DNA of 63,784 bases from Acidobacteriota bacterium (GTDB taxonomy: Bacteria; Acidobacteriota; Terriglobia; Terriglobales; Acidobacteriaceae). The notes beneath the pieces are model-generated. The model was given only the letters and a program-made list of their open reading frames with translations, searched no databases and had not been told where the DNA came from. The stretch covers positions 1-63,784 of the forward strand of contig JAJXZL010000053.1 of the NCBI GenBank assembly GCA_021780075.1, read 5' to 3'. Position 1 is the stretch's first letter. The number at the start of each line of letters is the position of its first letter. The position numbers were made by a program, and so were the translations under genes. Below are positions 36,484 through 45,554 of this stretch, in pieces.

Positions 36484-37674
36484 TTGAGCAAAACTCTCGC
36501 GCCTCATCCCCACACCGCTTCTCGACTGGCCCTGAGCGAACTGGCACCCGGAGCCATGCAGTCCGAGATTCGCGCCATGACTACGGAGTGCGACCGCATC
36601 GGTGGAATCAACCTGGCCCAGGGCGTGTGCGATACGCCGGTGCCCGCGCCCGTAGAAGCTGAAGCGCTGGCGGCGATTCATGCAGGGCACAATATCTATA
36701 CGCGCCTCGACGGCATTGCCAGGCTGCGCAACGCCATTGCTGCCAAACAACAGCGCGACTATGGCCTGCGCTACGACCCGGAGACAGAAGTGCTGGTGGC
36801 CTCGGGCGCAACCGCAGGGCTGCATGCCGCGGCCATGGCGCTGCTGAATCCCGGCGACGAAGTGCTGCTGTTTGAGCCCTTCTACGGCTACCATGTCGCT
36901 ACGCTCAAATCCATGCGCGTCAAGCCGGTGCTTGTTCCGCTGGCCGAGCCGGACTGGGCGCTCGATACCGATGCGCTGCACGCCGCCATCACGCCGCGCA
37001 CGCGCGCGCTCATCCTGAACACCCCGGCCAACCCCAGCGGCAAGGTCTTTAGCCGCGCAGAGCTGGAGGCGGTTGCCGAGGTAGCCCGCACGCACGATCT
37101 CTTCGTCTTCACCGACGAGATTTATGAGTACTTCGTCTATGACGGCGAGAAGCATATCGCTCCCGCGACGCTTGAAGGCATGCGCGAGCGCACCATCGTG
37201 ATGTCAGGCTTCAGCAAGACGTTCAGTGTGACCGGCTGGCGGCTGGGCTACGTGACCGCCGACGCCCGGTGGATGGCCGCGCTGGGCTACTTCCACGACC
37301 TGACGTATGTCTGCGCGCCGGCTCCGTTGCAGCACGGCGCGGCAGCGGGCCTCGAGCAGTTGCCGCCTTCGTTCTACACGCAAATTGCCGCGGATCATCA
37401 GTCCAAGCGCGAACGGATACTGGCCGCGCTGCGCGATGCAGGCATGGAGCCGAGTATTCCTGCGGGTGCTTACTACGTGCTGGCCAGCGCCAGCCGCCTG
37501 CCGGGAAAAACGGCTGCGGAAAAAGCTCGCCACCTGCTGGCTGCCACGGGAGTCGCTTCGGTTGCGGGCTCGGCATTTTTCCGCCACGGGCGCGGCGAAA
37601 ATCTGCTGCGCTTCTGCTTCGCCAAAAAGGACCACGATCTCGACGAGGCATGCGTGCGCTTGAGAAGGCTGTGA
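36484..37674 (+). CDS. PLP-dependent aminotransferase, class I/II
   Basis: A 396-residue fold-type I aminotransferase. Landmarks are INLAQGVCDTPVP, YTRLDGIARLRNAIA, VASGATAGLHAAAMALLNPGDEV, LNTPANPSGKVFS, FTDEIYEYFVYDG, SGFSKTFSVTGWRLGY with the Schiff-base Lys, and GENLLRFCFAKKD with the carboxylate-binding Arg. It resembles the aspartate/kynurenine aminotransferase group; the amino-acid substrate is not evident. A TTG start at 36484, 9 bases after AAGG, is used because similarity begins soon after; no better ATG lies nearby. Confidence 0.92.
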   Translation: MSKTLAPHPHTASRLALSELAPGAMQSEIRAMTTECDRIGGINLAQGVCDTPVPAPVEAEALAAIHAGHNIYTRLDGIARLRNAIAAKQQRDYGLRYDPETEVLVASGATAGLHAAAMALLNPGDEVLLFEPFYGYHVATLKSMRVKPVLVPLAEPDWALDTDALHAAITPRTRALILNTPANPSGKVFSRAELEAVAEVARTHDLFVFTDEIYEYFVYDGEKHIAPATLEGMRERTIVMSGFSKTFSVTGWRLGYVTADARWMAALGYFHDLTYVCAPAPLQHGAAAGLEQLPPSFYTQIAADHQSKRERILAALRDAGMEPSIPAGAYYVLASASRLPGKTAAEKARHLLAATGVASVAGSAFFRHGRGENLLRFCFAKKDHDLDEACVRLRRL

Positions 37675-37764
37675 GCCGCGGCATCCACACGACGAGGGGC
37701 TAGCCGTTAGAATCGACCCAAAGAGCTTTGCTACAAGGCAATGCCACTGGAAAGGCCTGATGCC

Positions 37765-38880
37765 GTGAACGAATTTCCCCATGCCATGCTGCGCGAAATC
37801 TACGAGCAGCCCGCGGCCATTGAGCGCACGCTCGATCTTTACCTTGGCGGCACATCGTTCAACGCCAAAGCGTTCGCTCCGCTGGCAGACTGGCTGAATC
37901 CGCGCGGCGAGGTGCTGATTGCGGCCAGCGGATCAAGCCGTCACGCGGGTCTGGCTGCCGAGATCATCTTTGAGGATCTGTGCGGACTGGCCGTTGACGT
38001 GGAGTATTCAAGCGAGTACGGCTGCCGGACCGCCGCCAATCCGCGCCGGCCGTCGGTGATCGTGATCTCACAGTCGGGCGAAACCAGTGACACGCTGGCC
38101 GCGCTGCGCTGCGCTCGCGAAGGCGGGCAGAAGACGCTGGCCATTGCGAACGTGGGCGGCAGCACCATGCTGCGCGAGGCCTCCGCCGCCATGCCGCTGG
38201 CCGCCGGGCCGGAGCTTGCTATTCCTGCCACCAAGAGCTTTACCTGCCAACTGACGGCGCTCTACCTGCTGGCCTTGTATGAGGCGGGCCAGTTGGGCAC
38301 CATGGATGCCGCGCACCAGGCGCAGCACTTTGCCGAGCTGCGCACGCTGCCGGGTGTGATCGAGCGCCAACTGGATGGATGGCGGGCACAGACGGCCGCG
38401 CTGGCCGCGAAGTATCGCAACGCCGCGAGCTTTCTTTATCTAGGCCGCGGCGTGCATTACGCCATTGCCCGCGAAGGCGCGCTGAAGATGAAGGAGTCCT
38501 CGTATGTGCAGGCAGAGGGCTACCCAACGGGTGAGTTAAAGCATGGACCCAACGCGCTGGTCAGCGAGCATGTTCCGCTAATGGTGCTGGCCACCGTGGA
38601 CCGCAGCCTGGACGACTCCGTGCTGCGCTACGAAAAAACCCTGCAACTGCTTGAAGACATGCAAAAGCAGGGTGCGCACGTGATTGCCGTGGCGAATGCG
38701 GGCGATCGCGATGTGGCGGCGCTGGCCACGGACTGCATATCTGTCGAGCCGGTCAGCGAGCATCTGCTCCCCATACCGGAAGTGATTCCGCTGCAGCTTT
38801 TCAGCTATGCGATGGCGCTGGAGCGTGGAGTGGATGTGGACCGGCCGCGCAACCTGTCAAAAGCCGTGATCGAGGCATAA
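37765..38880 (+). CDS. GlmS-like SIS-domain sugar isomerase lacking the glutaminase domain
   Basis: A 371-residue protein made only of the two SIS domains of glucosamine-6-phosphate synthase. FPHAMLREIYEQPAAI, AASGSSRHAG, VISQSGETSDTLAALR, ATKSFTCQL, YLGRGVHYAIAREGALKMKESSYVQAEGYP and the C-terminal DVDRPRNLSKAV all match the GlmS isomerase half. Without the N-terminal Cys-glutaminase it would use ammonia or work in the deaminating direction on amino-sugar phosphates. GTG 37765 is preferred (AAAGG 8 bases upstream and the family start NEFPH); ATG 37741 would add 8 residues. It may process GlcN6P produced from murein sugars, but this is inference. Confidence 0.85.
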   Translation: MNEFPHAMLREIYEQPAAIERTLDLYLGGTSFNAKAFAPLADWLNPRGEVLIAASGSSRHAGLAAEIIFEDLCGLAVDVEYSSEYGCRTAANPRRPSVIVISQSGETSDTLAALRCAREGGQKTLAIANVGGSTMLREASAAMPLAAGPELAIPATKSFTCQLTALYLLALYEAGQLGTMDAAHQAQHFAELRTLPGVIERQLDGWRAQTAALAAKYRNAASFLYLGRGVHYAIAREGALKMKESSYVQAEGYPTGELKHGPNALVSEHVPLMVLATVDRSLDDSVLRYEKTLQLLEDMQKQGAHVIAVANAGDRDVAALATDCISVEPVSEHLLPIPEVIPLQLFSYAMALERGVDVDRPRNLSKAVIEA

Positions 38881-38911
38881 GCGCGCACGGACGCGGCTCC
38901 AGTAGACTGGG

Positions 38912-40003
38912 ATGGCAATGAGCACTGGGCATAGGATGGGAGTGGCAGCGCTGGCTGGCGCACTGGCCGCTGCGTTGGCGGGCTGCGGCACGCCAGGCGC
39001 ACCACAGGCGCCATCGCTCAACCTGCCGGGGCGCGTGACCGATCTGGCCGCGGTACGAACAGGCAACCAGGTGTTTCTGAAGTGGACGATGCCTGCCCGA
39101 AACACGGATAAGCTGCTGCTGCAGGGCAGTGTAGATGTGCGCGTGTGCCGCAAGGAAGGCGCGGGCGCATGCAGCGCTCCCACCGCCGACATTTTGCTTG
39201 CACCCGACACGGAAGGCTCTTTTATCGAGAAGCTGCCGCAGGAGTTGGCCTCGGGCGCTCCGCGGCCGCTCACCTACTATGTGGAGTTGAAAAACAGCAA
39301 GGGCCGCTCGGCGGGGCTGTCGAATGCCTCCGTGGTGCTGGCAGGTGAGGCGCCCGCGCCGGTGACCGGCCTGACCGCCGAGGTGCGCAAGACCGGGGTC
39401 GTGCTGCACTGGGTCCCCGATGGCGAAAACACGAATGTCCGCCTGCAACGCAAACTGCTCACCCCGCCAGCAAAGGCGAAGCAGGGCCCGCTGGCGCAAC
39501 CGCCGGAGCCCGTTGAACTGAATCTACTGGTGGGAGCTGGCGCGCAGGCGGGTCGCGCGCTCGACAAGAGCATCCAGTTTGGCAAGACCTATGAATACCG
39601 CGCCCAGCGCGTGTCTCGCATCACGACGGGCGGACAAACTCTGGAACTCGCGGGAGCGTTTTCCGCGCCGGTGCGCGTGGATGCCCTGGACGTGTTCCCG
39701 CCCACCGTACCCACCGCACTGGCGGCGGTGGCAACCGTGGATGAAAGTGCCGGCGCACCTGCGATTGACCTGAGCTGGCAGCCGGTAAGCGACGACGATC
39801 TGGCAGGCTACATTGTCTATCGCAACGAGGGCGACGCAGCGTGGCAGCGCATTTCGCCGGCGCTACCTGTCACCGGACCGGCCTTCCGCGATGCACACGT
39901 GCAAGCCGGCCACACCTACCGCTATGCTGTCAGCGCCGTTGACACAGGCGGACATGAGAGCGCGCGCTCGGCAGAAACGCAGGAAACTGTGCCCAATCCG
40001 TGA
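38912..40003 (+). CDS. Lipoprotein with fibronectin type III-like domains
   Basis: A 363-residue protein with a lipobox (LAALAGC, Cys near residue 25) and no catalytic motif. The mature part contains about three Fn3-like beta sandwiches, best seen at LPGRVTDLAAVRTGNQVFLKWT, APVTGLTAEVRKTGVVLHWV and IDLSWQPVSDDDLAGYIVYR, with ending YRYAVSAVDTGGHES. These domains bind other proteins or carbohydrates in envelope proteins. Function unknown. It lies 31 bases after the GlmS-like gene and 30 bases before the FAH gene, so the three may be cotranscribed. Confidence 0.8.
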   Translation: MAMSTGHRMGVAALAGALAAALAGCGTPGAPQAPSLNLPGRVTDLAAVRTGNQVFLKWTMPARNTDKLLLQGSVDVRVCRKEGAGACSAPTADILLAPDTEGSFIEKLPQELASGAPRPLTYYVELKNSKGRSAGLSNASVVLAGEAPAPVTGLTAEVRKTGVVLHWVPDGENTNVRLQRKLLTPPAKAKQGPLAQPPEPVELNLLVGAGAQAGRALDKSIQFGKTYEYRAQRVSRITTGGQTLELAGAFSAPVRVDALDVFPPTVPTALAAVATVDESAGAPAIDLSWQPVSDDDLAGYIVYRNEGDAAWQRISPALPVTGPAFRDAHVQAGHTYRYAVSAVDTGGHESARSAETQETVPNP

Positions 40004-40033
40004 CGAATCGCGCCGCACGAGGAGAATACGCAA

Positions 40034-40852
40034 ATGAAGTATTGCCGTTTTTTGTGGGATGAGCAGATTTGCTACGGCTCTGTGGAGGAGCGCGAAGGCG
40101 AGTTGTGGATCACACGGCCCGCGCCTGCGCCGGAAGAGGATCTGGCATTTCATCTTGCGCACCTGCGCGGCACTGCGCGCGGCGTTTATTTCAGTCCCAT
40201 GCCGCTGAGCGCTGTGCAGTTGCTGGCGCCGGTCACGCCCTCGAAGATTGTGTGCGTGGGCCGCAACTATCGCGACCACGCCAAGGAACTGGGCAACGAA
40301 GTTCCCGCCGAGCCCCTGCTGTTTTTCAAGCCGCCGTCGTCGCTGCTGGCTCCCGGAGGCACAGTGCAGATGCCGCCCGCCTCGGCGCGCGTGGATTTTG
40401 AAGGTGAACTGGCGCTGGTCATCGGCCGCCGCGCAAGCAAGCTCAAACCCGATGCGGACTGGCGCAGCTACGTGCGCGGCTATACCGTGGCCAATGACGT
40501 GACAGCACGCGACCTGCAGAAAAAAGACGGCCAGTGGACCCGCGCCAAAGGATTCGACACGTTCTGCCCTGTGGGACCGATTGTGAGCGACGAAGTGGAC
40601 CCCGAGGCTGGATTGACTGTGGAGACCCGCGTGAACGGCGAACTGCGCCAGCACGGATCGACCACGGATTTTATCTTTTCCATTCCGGCGCTGCTCGCGT
40701 ATATCACGGCAGCCATTACGCTTGAGCCAGGCGACCTGCTGCTGACCGGCACCCCTGCGGGCGTGGGGCCGCTGGCTGCCGGCGACCGCGTGGACGTTTC
40801 AATCGCCGGCCTCGGCGTGCTGAGCAATGCCTTTGCGCCCGAGGCCGGCTGA
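40034..40852 (+). CDS. Fumarylacetoacetate hydrolase (FAH)-family protein
   Basis: A 272-residue enzyme. The FAH fold is shown by [33 protein letters not shown], the metal ligands [12 protein letters not shown] (ExE), [25 protein letters not shown] and [12 protein letters not shown]. Members cleave C-C bonds in acylpyruvates, tautomerise oxaloacetate or hydrate 2-oxopentenoates; the substrate cannot be read here. ATG 40034 is preceded by GAGGAG. Confidence 0.93.
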   Translation: MKYCRFLWDEQICYGSVEEREGELWITRPAPAPEEDLAFHLAHLRGTARGVYFSPMPLSAVQLLAPVTPSKIVCVGRNYRDHAKELGNEVPAEPLLFFKPPSSLLAPGGTVQMPPASARVDFEGELALVIGRRASKLKPDADWRSYVRGYTVANDVTARDLQKKDGQWTRAKGFDTFCPVGPIVSDEVDPEAGLTVETRVNGELRQHGSTTDFIFSIPALLAYITAAITLEPGDLLLTGTPAGVGPLAAGDRVDVSIAGLGVLSNAFAPEAG

Positions 40853-40959
40853 CCCGTGATCCCCTATGCAAGCAACCCGCTCAGCCCCGGCGAATCAAAA
40901 TGAGCAGTACACTGGAGCCAGAGTGCGCCAGCCGGGAATTCCCTTCCCCAGGAGAGATC

Positions 40960-41961
40960 ATGCCGCAGAATCTGCTTGAACAGTTGCGCAAGTTCACCGT
41001 GGTGGTTGCCGACACCGGCGACATTGAAGCGATGGAAAAATTTCGCCCGCAGGATGCCACGACAAACCCCTCGCTGATTACCGCCGCGGCGCAGATGCCG
41101 CAGTACCAGCCCATCGTAGACGGCGTTCTGATCGAAGCGCGCAAAGAGCTTGGCGGAAATGCAACCGATCAGGCCGTCGCCAATCTCGCCTTCCAACGGC
41201 TGGCCATCGCCTTCGGCAAAAAGATTCTGGCCATTGTGCCGGGGCGCGTTTCGACCGAGGTGGACGCGCGCATGTCCTATGACACCGAGGCCACTATCAA
41301 ACAGGCGCGCGCGATTATCGCGCAGTATGACGCGGCAGGAGTTGGCCGCAATCACGTGCTCATCAAGATTGCGTCTACATGGGAAGGCATTCGCGCCGCT
41401 GAAGTGCTGGAGAAGGAAGGCATCCATTGCAACCTGACGCTGCTCTTCGGTCTGCATCAGGCAATCGCCGCGGCCGAAGCAGGCGCAACGCTCATTTCGC
41501 CATTCGTGGGCCGCATTCTGGACTGGTACAAGAAGGACACCGGCAAGGACTTTCATGGAGCCGATGACCCCGGCGTGCAGTCCGTGACCAGGATTTACAA
41601 CTACTTTAAGAAGTTCGGCCACAAGACCGTGGTGATGGGCGCAAGCTTCCGCAACATCGGCGAGATTACCGAACTGGCGGGTTGCGACCTGCTCACGATC
41701 TCTCCGCAGTTGCTTGCCGAGCTGGAATCCACCGAGGGCCCATTGCCACGCAAGCTCGACCCCGCGGCGGCACAAGCACTTCCGCTTGAAAAGATCGCGG
41801 TGGACAAAACCACATTCGAGCGCATGCACGCTGAAGACCGCATGGCCACCGACAAGCTGAAGGAAGGCATCGAAGGCTTCTCTGCCGCGCTGGTCAAGCT
41901 GGAAGGCATGCTGGCCAAACGGCTGGCGGAACTCGAATCGCGCACGCCTGCCACCGTGTAG
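40960..41961 (+). CDS. tal: Transaldolase, TalB type
   Basis: A 333-residue enzyme of the non-oxidative pentose phosphate pathway that moves dihydroxyacetone units between sugar phosphates. Signatures are [53 protein letters not shown] (Schiff-base Lys in IKIAST), [19 protein letters not shown] and [15 protein letters not shown] 40960 is chosen because AGGAGA lies just upstream and the family starts there; an open frame from 40900 adds unrelated residues. Confidence 0.97.
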   Translation: MPQNLLEQLRKFTVVVADTGDIEAMEKFRPQDATTNPSLITAAAQMPQYQPIVDGVLIEARKELGGNATDQAVANLAFQRLAIAFGKKILAIVPGRVSTEVDARMSYDTEATIKQARAIIAQYDAAGVGRNHVLIKIASTWEGIRAAEVLEKEGIHCNLTLLFGLHQAIAAAEAGATLISPFVGRILDWYKKDTGKDFHGADDPGVQSVTRIYNYFKKFGHKTVVMGASFRNIGEITELAGCDLLTISPQLLAELESTEGPLPRKLDPAAAQALPLEKIAVDKTTFERMHAEDRMATDKLKEGIEGFSAALVKLEGMLAKRLAELESRTPATV

Positions 41962-42036
41962 GCGTGGCGGTTCGCGCTTTGCAAACAGAATCGCGGGGCA
42001 TCAGAGGCGGGCCTGAAGGATCTCCTGGAGGAAGCC

Positions 42037-42279
42037 ATGATGAGGCGAATCGCTCTTTGGGCCTTTGCTGGATTTGGCGTAGCCGTCTGCTGGGTGTTCT
42101 TTAGCGCGTTCTTGGGCCCACACTTCAATTTCAACCATTGGATCGTATTTAGATTGACGTTCCCCATTTCATGGTTTGGCCGAATCCGGATGACCTACTA
42201 CGAGGCGATTTTCCTGAACGCAGCCGCTTACGCACTGGTTGGACTCGTGACGGAGCCGCTCTGGCGGCATCATCAGTAG
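42037..42279 (+). CDS. Small hypothetical membrane protein
   Basis: An 80-residue protein with two hydrophobic helices (ALWAFAGFGVAVCWVFFSAFLG and a C-terminal IFLNAAAYALVGLVTEPLW). A good ribosome site (GGAGG 6 bases before ATG 42037) and a strong terminator after it support a real gene. No family recognised. Confidence 0.6.
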   Translation: MMRRIALWAFAGFGVAVCWVFFSAFLGPHFNFNHWIVFRLTFPISWFGRIRMTYYEAIFLNAAAYALVGLVTEPLWRHHQ

Positions 42280-42308
42280 CAGACCATCGCGCTCATCTGC
42301 GCAGCATC

Positions 42309-42352
42309 GCAAATACGAAGGGCAGCCCGCACGGCTGCCCTTTGCATTTGCG
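42309..42352 (+). terminator. Rho-independent-type terminator
   Basis: A perfect 10-bp stem AAGGGCAGCC-CGCAC-GGCTGCCCTT (42318-42342) is wrapped by a second pairing, CGCAAAT with ATTTGCG (42309-42315 / 42346-42352). It lies 30 bases after the small membrane-protein gene and probably ends the transaldolase transcript. Confidence 0.7.
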
Positions 42353-42554
42353 GTGGCGCAGCACGATTCGCAATCACTGAGGCACTCTGCCAACGAAGTC
42401 GTCGCACCCTCTTGGCAAACGCAACAATTCCATGTATCCAAGTGTTCATACCAATGAAACGGGCAGTGGCTGGCGTCCCCGGATGCACGCTGCACATCGA
42501 GCCGGCCATTGACTCACAGCAGTCCGGCTGCGCGTGCAGTCGCGGGAGGTTTGT

Positions 42555-43094
42555 ATGCAGACACAAGCTCATCCGCTCGAACATTTCTTTCAACAGGCGG
42601 TTCGCAACAGCTACGAGGGCAAGCTGGGACTGCACGATCCGGACGTGATGGGTTATGTGGCGCATCTGCTCTGCGAGTTCTCAGAGGCCGACAACCTCTA
42701 CCAACTGCGCGACGCCACGGGCCGCCCCGTGGAGAATCTGGAAGCAATGATGCTCGCCGCCGATCCCATCCATGGCAGCGCGCCGTCGTTCGATGCCGAG
42801 CGCGCAATGCGCAAGTATATTGGCGACTATGCGCTTTTTGTGGCCGGCATGTATCCCGAAGCAGCCACGCCGGGACGCCGCCACCGCGGTCCTGTTCCCA
42901 GCCTTGGCGATCTGATCCACGCGGGCAAGGAGAGCTACTTCATCGTGAGCCAGTTCAACCTGTTCGAGTACGAGCAGGAAGCACCGCTGTTTGCGCGCCT
43001 CTCCGACGGGTTCGAGCGCTTTATCCTGGGCCTCACGCTGGTACGGGATGATCTGACCAGACGCAAGGCCCTGATGCTGCCGAATGTGAGCTAG
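42555..43094 (+). CDS. Hypothetical cytoplasmic protein
   Basis: A 179-residue protein starting at ATG 42555, preceded by GGGAGG. No signal peptide or membrane helix. Distinctive stretches are HPLEHFFQQAVRNSYEGKLG, DVMGYVAHLLCEFSEADNLY, MRKYIGDYALFVAGMYPE and KESYFIVSQFNLFEYEQEAP. These look like an all-alpha fold and resemble conserved acidobacterial hypotheticals, but no named domain is recognised. It converges on the TonB receptor gene with only 6 bases between stops. Confidence 0.75.
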   Translation: MQTQAHPLEHFFQQAVRNSYEGKLGLHDPDVMGYVAHLLCEFSEADNLYQLRDATGRPVENLEAMMLAADPIHGSAPSFDAERAMRKYIGDYALFVAGMYPEAATPGRRHRGPVPSLGDLIHAGKESYFIVSQFNLFEYEQEAPLFARLSDGFERFILGLTLVRDDLTRRKALMLPNVS

Positions 43095-43100
43095 CAGCGG

Positions 43101-44939
43101 CTACTGCCTGCGTCGAACCTGAAAGGAGATGCCTGCGACCACGGAGCGCCCCGGCATCGCTACCCCTTGAATCTCCTGGTAGCCTGTGTTGCTTAGATTG
43201 GCCAGCCTGACGTATGGCCGCACTCGGCCTGTATCGTGCGTCAGAGCGAGGTCCCACACCGGGTAAGGATCATGCTGGTAGAGCTGCGCGACCTGCACGG
43301 TGTTGCGCAGAGTCACAGCGCGTCCGAGCAAGGCAGTCCACTCCGCGCGCGCATTCTGCACCGGGTAGTTGAAGACGTACTCCGATTGGAGACCATTTAA
43401 AGAAGCGCTGTTGCCATAGATCGTCGTCCATGCGAGGCGGATGGTCTGCGTTTTCGCAGCCTGCCAGGTCATGTACGTCTCCACGCCGGTAAAGCGCGGG
43501 CCGCTGAGATTCACAGCCTGCCACGGAAGCGACTGCGCGGCGCGCACGTAGTCAATGGTGTCGTGCTGCTGCGTGTAGAAGCCGGTGACGGAAAGCGACA
43601 CACGCCTGCCCGGGGCCCAGTCGATGCCGCTGTCGCCGCTCCACGCGGACTCGGGCTTCAGGTTTGGGTTGCCGCGGGTCACCGGGTCAGAGTAGTAAAG
43701 GTCCGTGTAGGTTGGAATCCTGAACCCGTAGCCGGAACTGGCACGCAGCTTCAGCGAGTTTGCGATCCGCAGGCTGCCCGCGAAATGCGGCGCGAAGATG
43801 TACTGCGAGCTGCCCGAGAATCCCTCCTCGCGCAAGCCGGCGGACAATGTCCAGCGGTGGCGATTGGGCATCAGATCGAGATCGAGATAACCTGCACCGC
43901 GATTGCGCGCGTGCAGGCCGAGATTGTTGCTCTGGATGCTGTCGCCGTCGGCCTCCAGGCCCATCAGGAACGACCCGCCGGCGCGCACGGGAAGTGTTCC
44001 GCTCAAGGAAGCCTGCCACGAGCCATCCACATGATTGTTCTCGTAGAGAGCGGGATTCTCGCGCACCAGCACGAACTCGTCTGTGTGGCGACGATAGCCG
44101 AAGGCGGCCTGCGTGTGCTCTCCAAGCTCCTGGCGCGCCGAGGCAAACCAGCCCTTGGTGCGCTCCCATGAATCATAGGGCCCGTAAAACTGCGAAGCGC
44201 CAAAGGAGCGGTCGCTCGCGGCGAAGAGCAGGTCCGTAAGCCCCAGGCGCGAGTTTAGCCAGCTTTCCAGCGCGGCGTTTTCATTGCGGTAGTCGCGATC
44301 GGCAATGAAGCCGGTGGAGAGATTGTGGCTCGCGGTCAGGCGGCTGCTCCAGTTGTGGCGCACCAGTTCGGCCTGCGTGGACTGCTCGTTGGTTCCAAAG
44401 TTGCCGGCGCCGGCGGTAAAAACAAGCGAACTGGCGGAAGGCGCGGCGGTCAGGAAATCCACCGCGCCGCTGAGCGCGTCCGCGCCATGCAGCGTGGAGC
44501 CGGCGCCGTGCAGGACCTGAATCGAGTCCATTGCATCAAGAGGTATCGGCAGATCGAGGTCATGGTGCGCGGTCTGGCTGTCATCGATGCGAAAGCCGTT
44601 GACCAGAATCAACGTCTGCTCGAAACTGCCGCCGCGCATCACAATGTCATCCTGCGCGCCACCGGCGCCACGCTGCTCGATGAAGACGGAAGGATCGCTG
44701 CGCAGGCGGTCAATGGGCGTGGCAAGGGCGAGCCTCTCCTGCTTGAGCGGCAGAATCATCACCGAACTCGGCGACTCGGCCAGGGGCACTGGCGTTGCCG
44801 AACCGAGCACCACCATCGTCTCAGATGGCGCATTGACTGAGCTGAGTTGCGGCGCTTGTGCATTCTGCGCGAGAGCCGCGGAAAGGCAGGCGGAAAAGAA
44901 GAGAGCGGTTGCGGTCTGTCTGGATGGAATGGCTCGCAT
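43101..44939 (-). CDS. TonB-dependent outer-membrane receptor (BtuB/haem-siderophore type)
   Basis: A 612-residue receptor. ATG 44939 is chosen since it begins a signal peptide (TATALFFSACLSAALAQ); the frame is open to 45248 but that part overlaps the divergent regulator. The plug is clear: IDRLRSDPSVFIEQRGAGGA, DDIVMRGGSFEQTLILVNGFRIDD, DLPIPLDAMDSIQVLHGAGS. The barrel follows, with SGYGFRIPTYTDLYYSDP and NPNLKPESAWSGDSG, typical of cobalamin, haem and siderophore receptors, and ends in a TonB-receptor C terminus. Unlike the receptor at 6.6-10 kb it has no carboxypeptidase-regulatory domain and is of ordinary length. Ligand unknown; probably controlled by the adjacent MarR protein. Confidence 0.92.
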   Translation of the reverse strand: MRAIPSRQTATALFFSACLSAALAQNAQAPQLSSVNAPSETMVVLGSATPVPLAESPSSVMILPLKQERLALATPIDRLRSDPSVFIEQRGAGGAQDDIVMRGGSFEQTLILVNGFRIDDSQTAHHDLDLPIPLDAMDSIQVLHGAGSTLHGADALSGAVDFLTAAPSASSLVFTAGAGNFGTNEQSTQAELVRHNWSSRLTASHNLSTGFIADRDYRNENAALESWLNSRLGLTDLLFAASDRSFGASQFYGPYDSWERTKGWFASARQELGEHTQAAFGYRRHTDEFVLVRENPALYENNHVDGSWQASLSGTLPVRAGGSFLMGLEADGDSIQSNNLGLHARNRGAGYLDLDLMPNRHRWTLSAGLREEGFSGSSQYIFAPHFAGSLRIANSLKLRASSGYGFRIPTYTDLYYSDPVTRGNPNLKPESAWSGDSGIDWAPGRRVSLSVTGFYTQQHDTIDYVRAAQSLPWQAVNLSGPRFTGVETYMTWQAAKTQTIRLAWTTIYGNSASLNGLQSEYVFNYPVQNARAEWTALLGRAVTLRNTVQVAQLYQHDPYPVWDLALTHDTGRVRPYVRLANLSNTGYQEIQGVAMPGRSVVAGISFQVRRRQ

Positions 44940-45004
44940 GGAATGGCTCAAGCCATTCTGCCCGCCCACAACTCCATGTTCAAGGAAGATTTGATGCAAT
45001 GTTG

Positions 45005-45027
45005 AATAGTTTAGGTTATAAACTATT
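45005..45027. promoter_or_regulatory. Palindromic MarR-type operator between divergent genes
   Basis: A perfect 9-5-9 inverted repeat, AATAGTTTA-GGTTA-TAAACTATT, lies 7 bases before the MarR start codon and about 65 bases before the receptor start. MarR dimers bind A/T-rich palindromes of this size, so it probably controls both genes. Confidence 0.75.
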
Positions 45028-45033
45028 GAAGAA

Positions 45034-45483
45034 ATGACCATGCGCATTGATGCTTTTCTTCGCGAAAGTCCCATGTTTGCCGTGAGTCGCGCGGCTCGCC
45101 GTTTTGAAGCGCTCGGAGTGGAGGTTCTTGCAGACGACGATCTCGGCTTTATGGAAGGGCTCGTGCTGACGGCACTATTCTTTGAGGCACCGCGGCTCGT
45201 AAAGCCGTCGCAATTGTCGGGAACGTTCCGCACCAGCCGCGGAAACATCAGTCACTGCATTTCATCGCTGGAGGCCAAGGGCCTGCTGCAAAGACGGATT
45301 GACCCGGAGGACGCACGGGCTTATCTGCTTACGCTGAAGCCGCAGGGAAGGCGATGCGCCATGCGCGTGATTGCGGCCTTTGACAGGTTGCAGAAGGGGT
45401 TTGAAATGGAGGCGGGCAAGACGGTCCTCGGCGACATGCTCAAGACGCTGCGAAAACTGGAAGCGTGCGTGTCCGCTGAATAG
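45034..45483 (+). CDS. MarR-family transcriptional regulator
   Basis: A 149-residue winged-helix protein. The helix-turn-helix region reads LVKPSQLSGTFRTSRGNISHCISSLEAKGLLQRRIDPED, followed by the wing ARAYLLTLKPQGRR, matching the MarR family (typical length 140-160). It is divergent from the TonB receptor with a perfect palindrome between, so local repression of the receptor and itself is likely. The effector is unknown. Confidence 0.88.
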   Translation: MTMRIDAFLRESPMFAVSRAARRFEALGVEVLADDDLGFMEGLVLTALFFEAPRLVKPSQLSGTFRTSRGNISHCISSLEAKGLLQRRIDPEDARAYLLTLKPQGRRCAMRVIAAFDRLQKGFEMEAGKTVLGDMLKTLRKLEACVSAE

Positions 45484-45554
45484 CCTTTTGCAGTAAGGCT
45501 TCAACGCAGTGCGCGCCGCAGGACGTCTGCCACAACAGGATTTCTCCAAAGCCG

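Noticed and set aside
44940..45248. N-terminal extension of the second TonB receptor frame
   Set aside because: It lies antisense to the MarR gene and would place a signal peptide 100 residues inside the protein.
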